DNA from: Candidatus Desulfobacillus denitrificans
Lineage (GTDB): Bacteria > Pseudomonadota > Gammaproteobacteria > Burkholderiales > Rhodocyclaceae
DNA: 64,000 bases
NCBI GenBank assembly: GCA_017347485.1
Contig: AP021857.1
Coordinates: 186,001 to 250,000 of the forward strand
Direction: 5' to 3'
This document shows positions 63,275-64,000 of this stretch, one piece after another. The translations under genes were made by a program, and so were the position numbers. The notes beneath the pieces were generated by a model that ran no database searches, was not told the origin of the DNA, and saw nothing but the letters and a program-made list of their open reading frames with translations. Position 1 is the first letter of the stretch. Each line of letters starts with the position of its first letter.

Positions 63275-64000
63275 TCAGGGTTTGATGAGAAGCCCCTGAC
63301 CAGTTGGCAACGTGGCGATCTTCACTCCGCGCGACCGAGCAAATGCATTCAGCGCATCATGCTGCTCCCCAGAATGAGCCCAACCATAATCGTCAAAGAC
63401 AACTGGGGCGCCCTTGACCAGCTTGTCCCAGAAAAACTCCATGGCATCAACCTCAGGTTTAGCGATGTTCATGTCGATGGAGAGGTAGGCAACGCGCTGA
63501 ATATCCACGTTGGCAAAAGACTCCGGCACCTTGCCTCGCACAAGCTTTGCATTGGGGTAGGGAGCAAAATTCCTGACTGCCAGTTCGTAACATTCCTCAT
63601 ATGAGGTCTCATTCGCACCGATGGCATGTGCTCTCTCAGATGCGGCCATCTGATCCTCAGGTATACCTCTGAAGGTGTCAAACAACCAAAATTTTCGGTC
63701 AGCAAGCTTTTCAAAATTAAGGTAATCACACACTGCGAGCGAAAGGATGCCGGTATTTACTCCGCATTCCACAAAATCTCCTTCAAGCTGCATGGCATGC
63801 TGGGCCGCCCAGAGGATCATATGCACCCTCCACTCGATATGGATGTCTTTCTGACTGCCCTTCGGACGCCCCATTTTATGACCTGAGTCCATGCCCTTAG
63901 TATAGGCGCGCACAAACTCAGGATCCTTGATCCAGGTCATGTTTTTAAAATAAATGCACATGAAATCAGCATCGTAGCAGGGTTCACCCCATGCATCTCC
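63275..64000 (-). CDS. TylF/MycF-type O-methyltransferase, 5' end beyond the window
   Basis: GDFVECGVNTGILSLAVCDY is the SAM motif; LSIDMNIAKPEVDAMEFFWD and VVFDDYGWAHSGEQHDALNA carry the Mg-binding Asp residues, as in macrocin O-methyltransferase TylF. It probably methylates a sugar in the polysaccharide. An ATG exists at 63961, but the frame stays open to 64000 and reads GDAWGEPCYDADFMCIYFKN, which looks like genuine protein, and no ribosome site precedes the ATG. I therefore treat it as a gene whose start lies outside the window. Confidence 0.82.
   Translation of the reverse strand, partial: GDAWGEPCYDADFMCIYFKNMTWIKDPEFVRAYTKGMDSGHKMGRPKGSQKDIHIEWRVHMILWAAQHAMQLEGDFVECGVNTGILSLAVCDYLNFEKLADRKFWLFDTFRGIPEDQMAASERAHAIGANETSYEECYELAVRNFAPYPNAKLVRGKVPESFANVDIQRVAYLSIDMNIAKPEVDAMEFFWDKLVKGAPVVFDDYGWAHSGEQHDALNAFARSRGVKIATLPTGQGLLIKP

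Overview
The window is a high-GC chromosomal segment of a betaproteobacterium. Gene content points to a Rhodocyclales/Sterolibacterium/Azoarcus-like aerobic or denitrifying degrader: several acyl-CoA catabolic operons, an orphan LivJ-type binding protein, tandem RND pumps, thiC with a TPP riboswitch, the pcm-rhodanese-tolC-waaA-waaC neighbourhood, and an EPS locus with its MarR-type regulator. The placement is inferred from gene families and order; no rRNA or other taxonomic marker is present. No tRNA, rRNA or CRISPR array was seen.

Region 1 (1-15.9 kb) is fatty-acyl/terpenoid-acid catabolism. A leftward operon (long-chain-type acyl-CoA dehydrogenase, thiolase, FadB/FadJ-like fusion) diverges from a rightward operon (AidB-like acyl-CoA dehydrogenase, AtuA-like protein in two pieces, enoyl-CoA hydratase, TetR regulator, small membrane protein). 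A nitronate monooxygenase, a DUF4160/DUF2442 pair, an MFS transporter, a succinate-semialdehyde-type aldehyde dehydrogenase and a zinc alcohol dehydrogenase follow.

Region 2 (15.9-24.9 kb) looks like an inserted catabolic island. It is bracketed by a 97-bp direct repeat of the alcohol dehydrogenase 3' end: the intact gene on the left and an orphan tail at 24829-24925 on the right. It holds a solute-binding protein, a MarR regulator, two copies of a probable MarR operator, and an operon for enoyl-CoA hydratase, 3-hydroxyacyl-CoA dehydrogenase, acyl-CoA ligase, acyl-CoA dehydrogenase, a metal amidohydrolase and a UbiD-type decarboxylase. No thiolase is present. The substrate is unknown; a cyclic or aromatic carboxylic acid is my guess.

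Region 3 (24.9-45.6 kb) is mostly housekeeping: a periplasmic protein of unknown function, a PEBP-like protein, a DUF4124 protein, thiC and its riboswitch, an MFS transporter, a TetR-controlled MFP-RND-MFP-RND efflux operon, then pcm, rhodanese, tolC, and the LPS core genes waaA and waaC. A DUF4143 ATPase sits between tolC and waaA.

Region 4 (45.6-64 kb) is accessory: toxin-antitoxin-like pairs, Uma2 and DUF4143 genes, an AlbA-type ATP-binding protein, palindromic repeats and a MITE-like element, interleaved with surface-polysaccharide genes (UDP-glucuronate epimerase, UDP-sugar dehydrogenase, methyltransferases, acetyltransferases, flippase, glycosyltransferase). The flippase is split by a complete 2979-bp IS66-family element with an 8-bp target duplication and a passenger gene. 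Downstream, an IS21-type end remnant, a G10 tract in an acetylesterase gene and a frameshifted acetyltransferase suggest a decaying or variable EPS/O-antigen locus.

The most unexpected global signal is a dispersed 9-mer, AAAGTCAGT, found eight times in both orientations in core regions and absent from the island and the distal EPS region. It behaves like a DNA-uptake or architecture-type motif. REP-like palindromes are also inserted in frame inside waaA and a UDP-sugar dehydrogenase gene.
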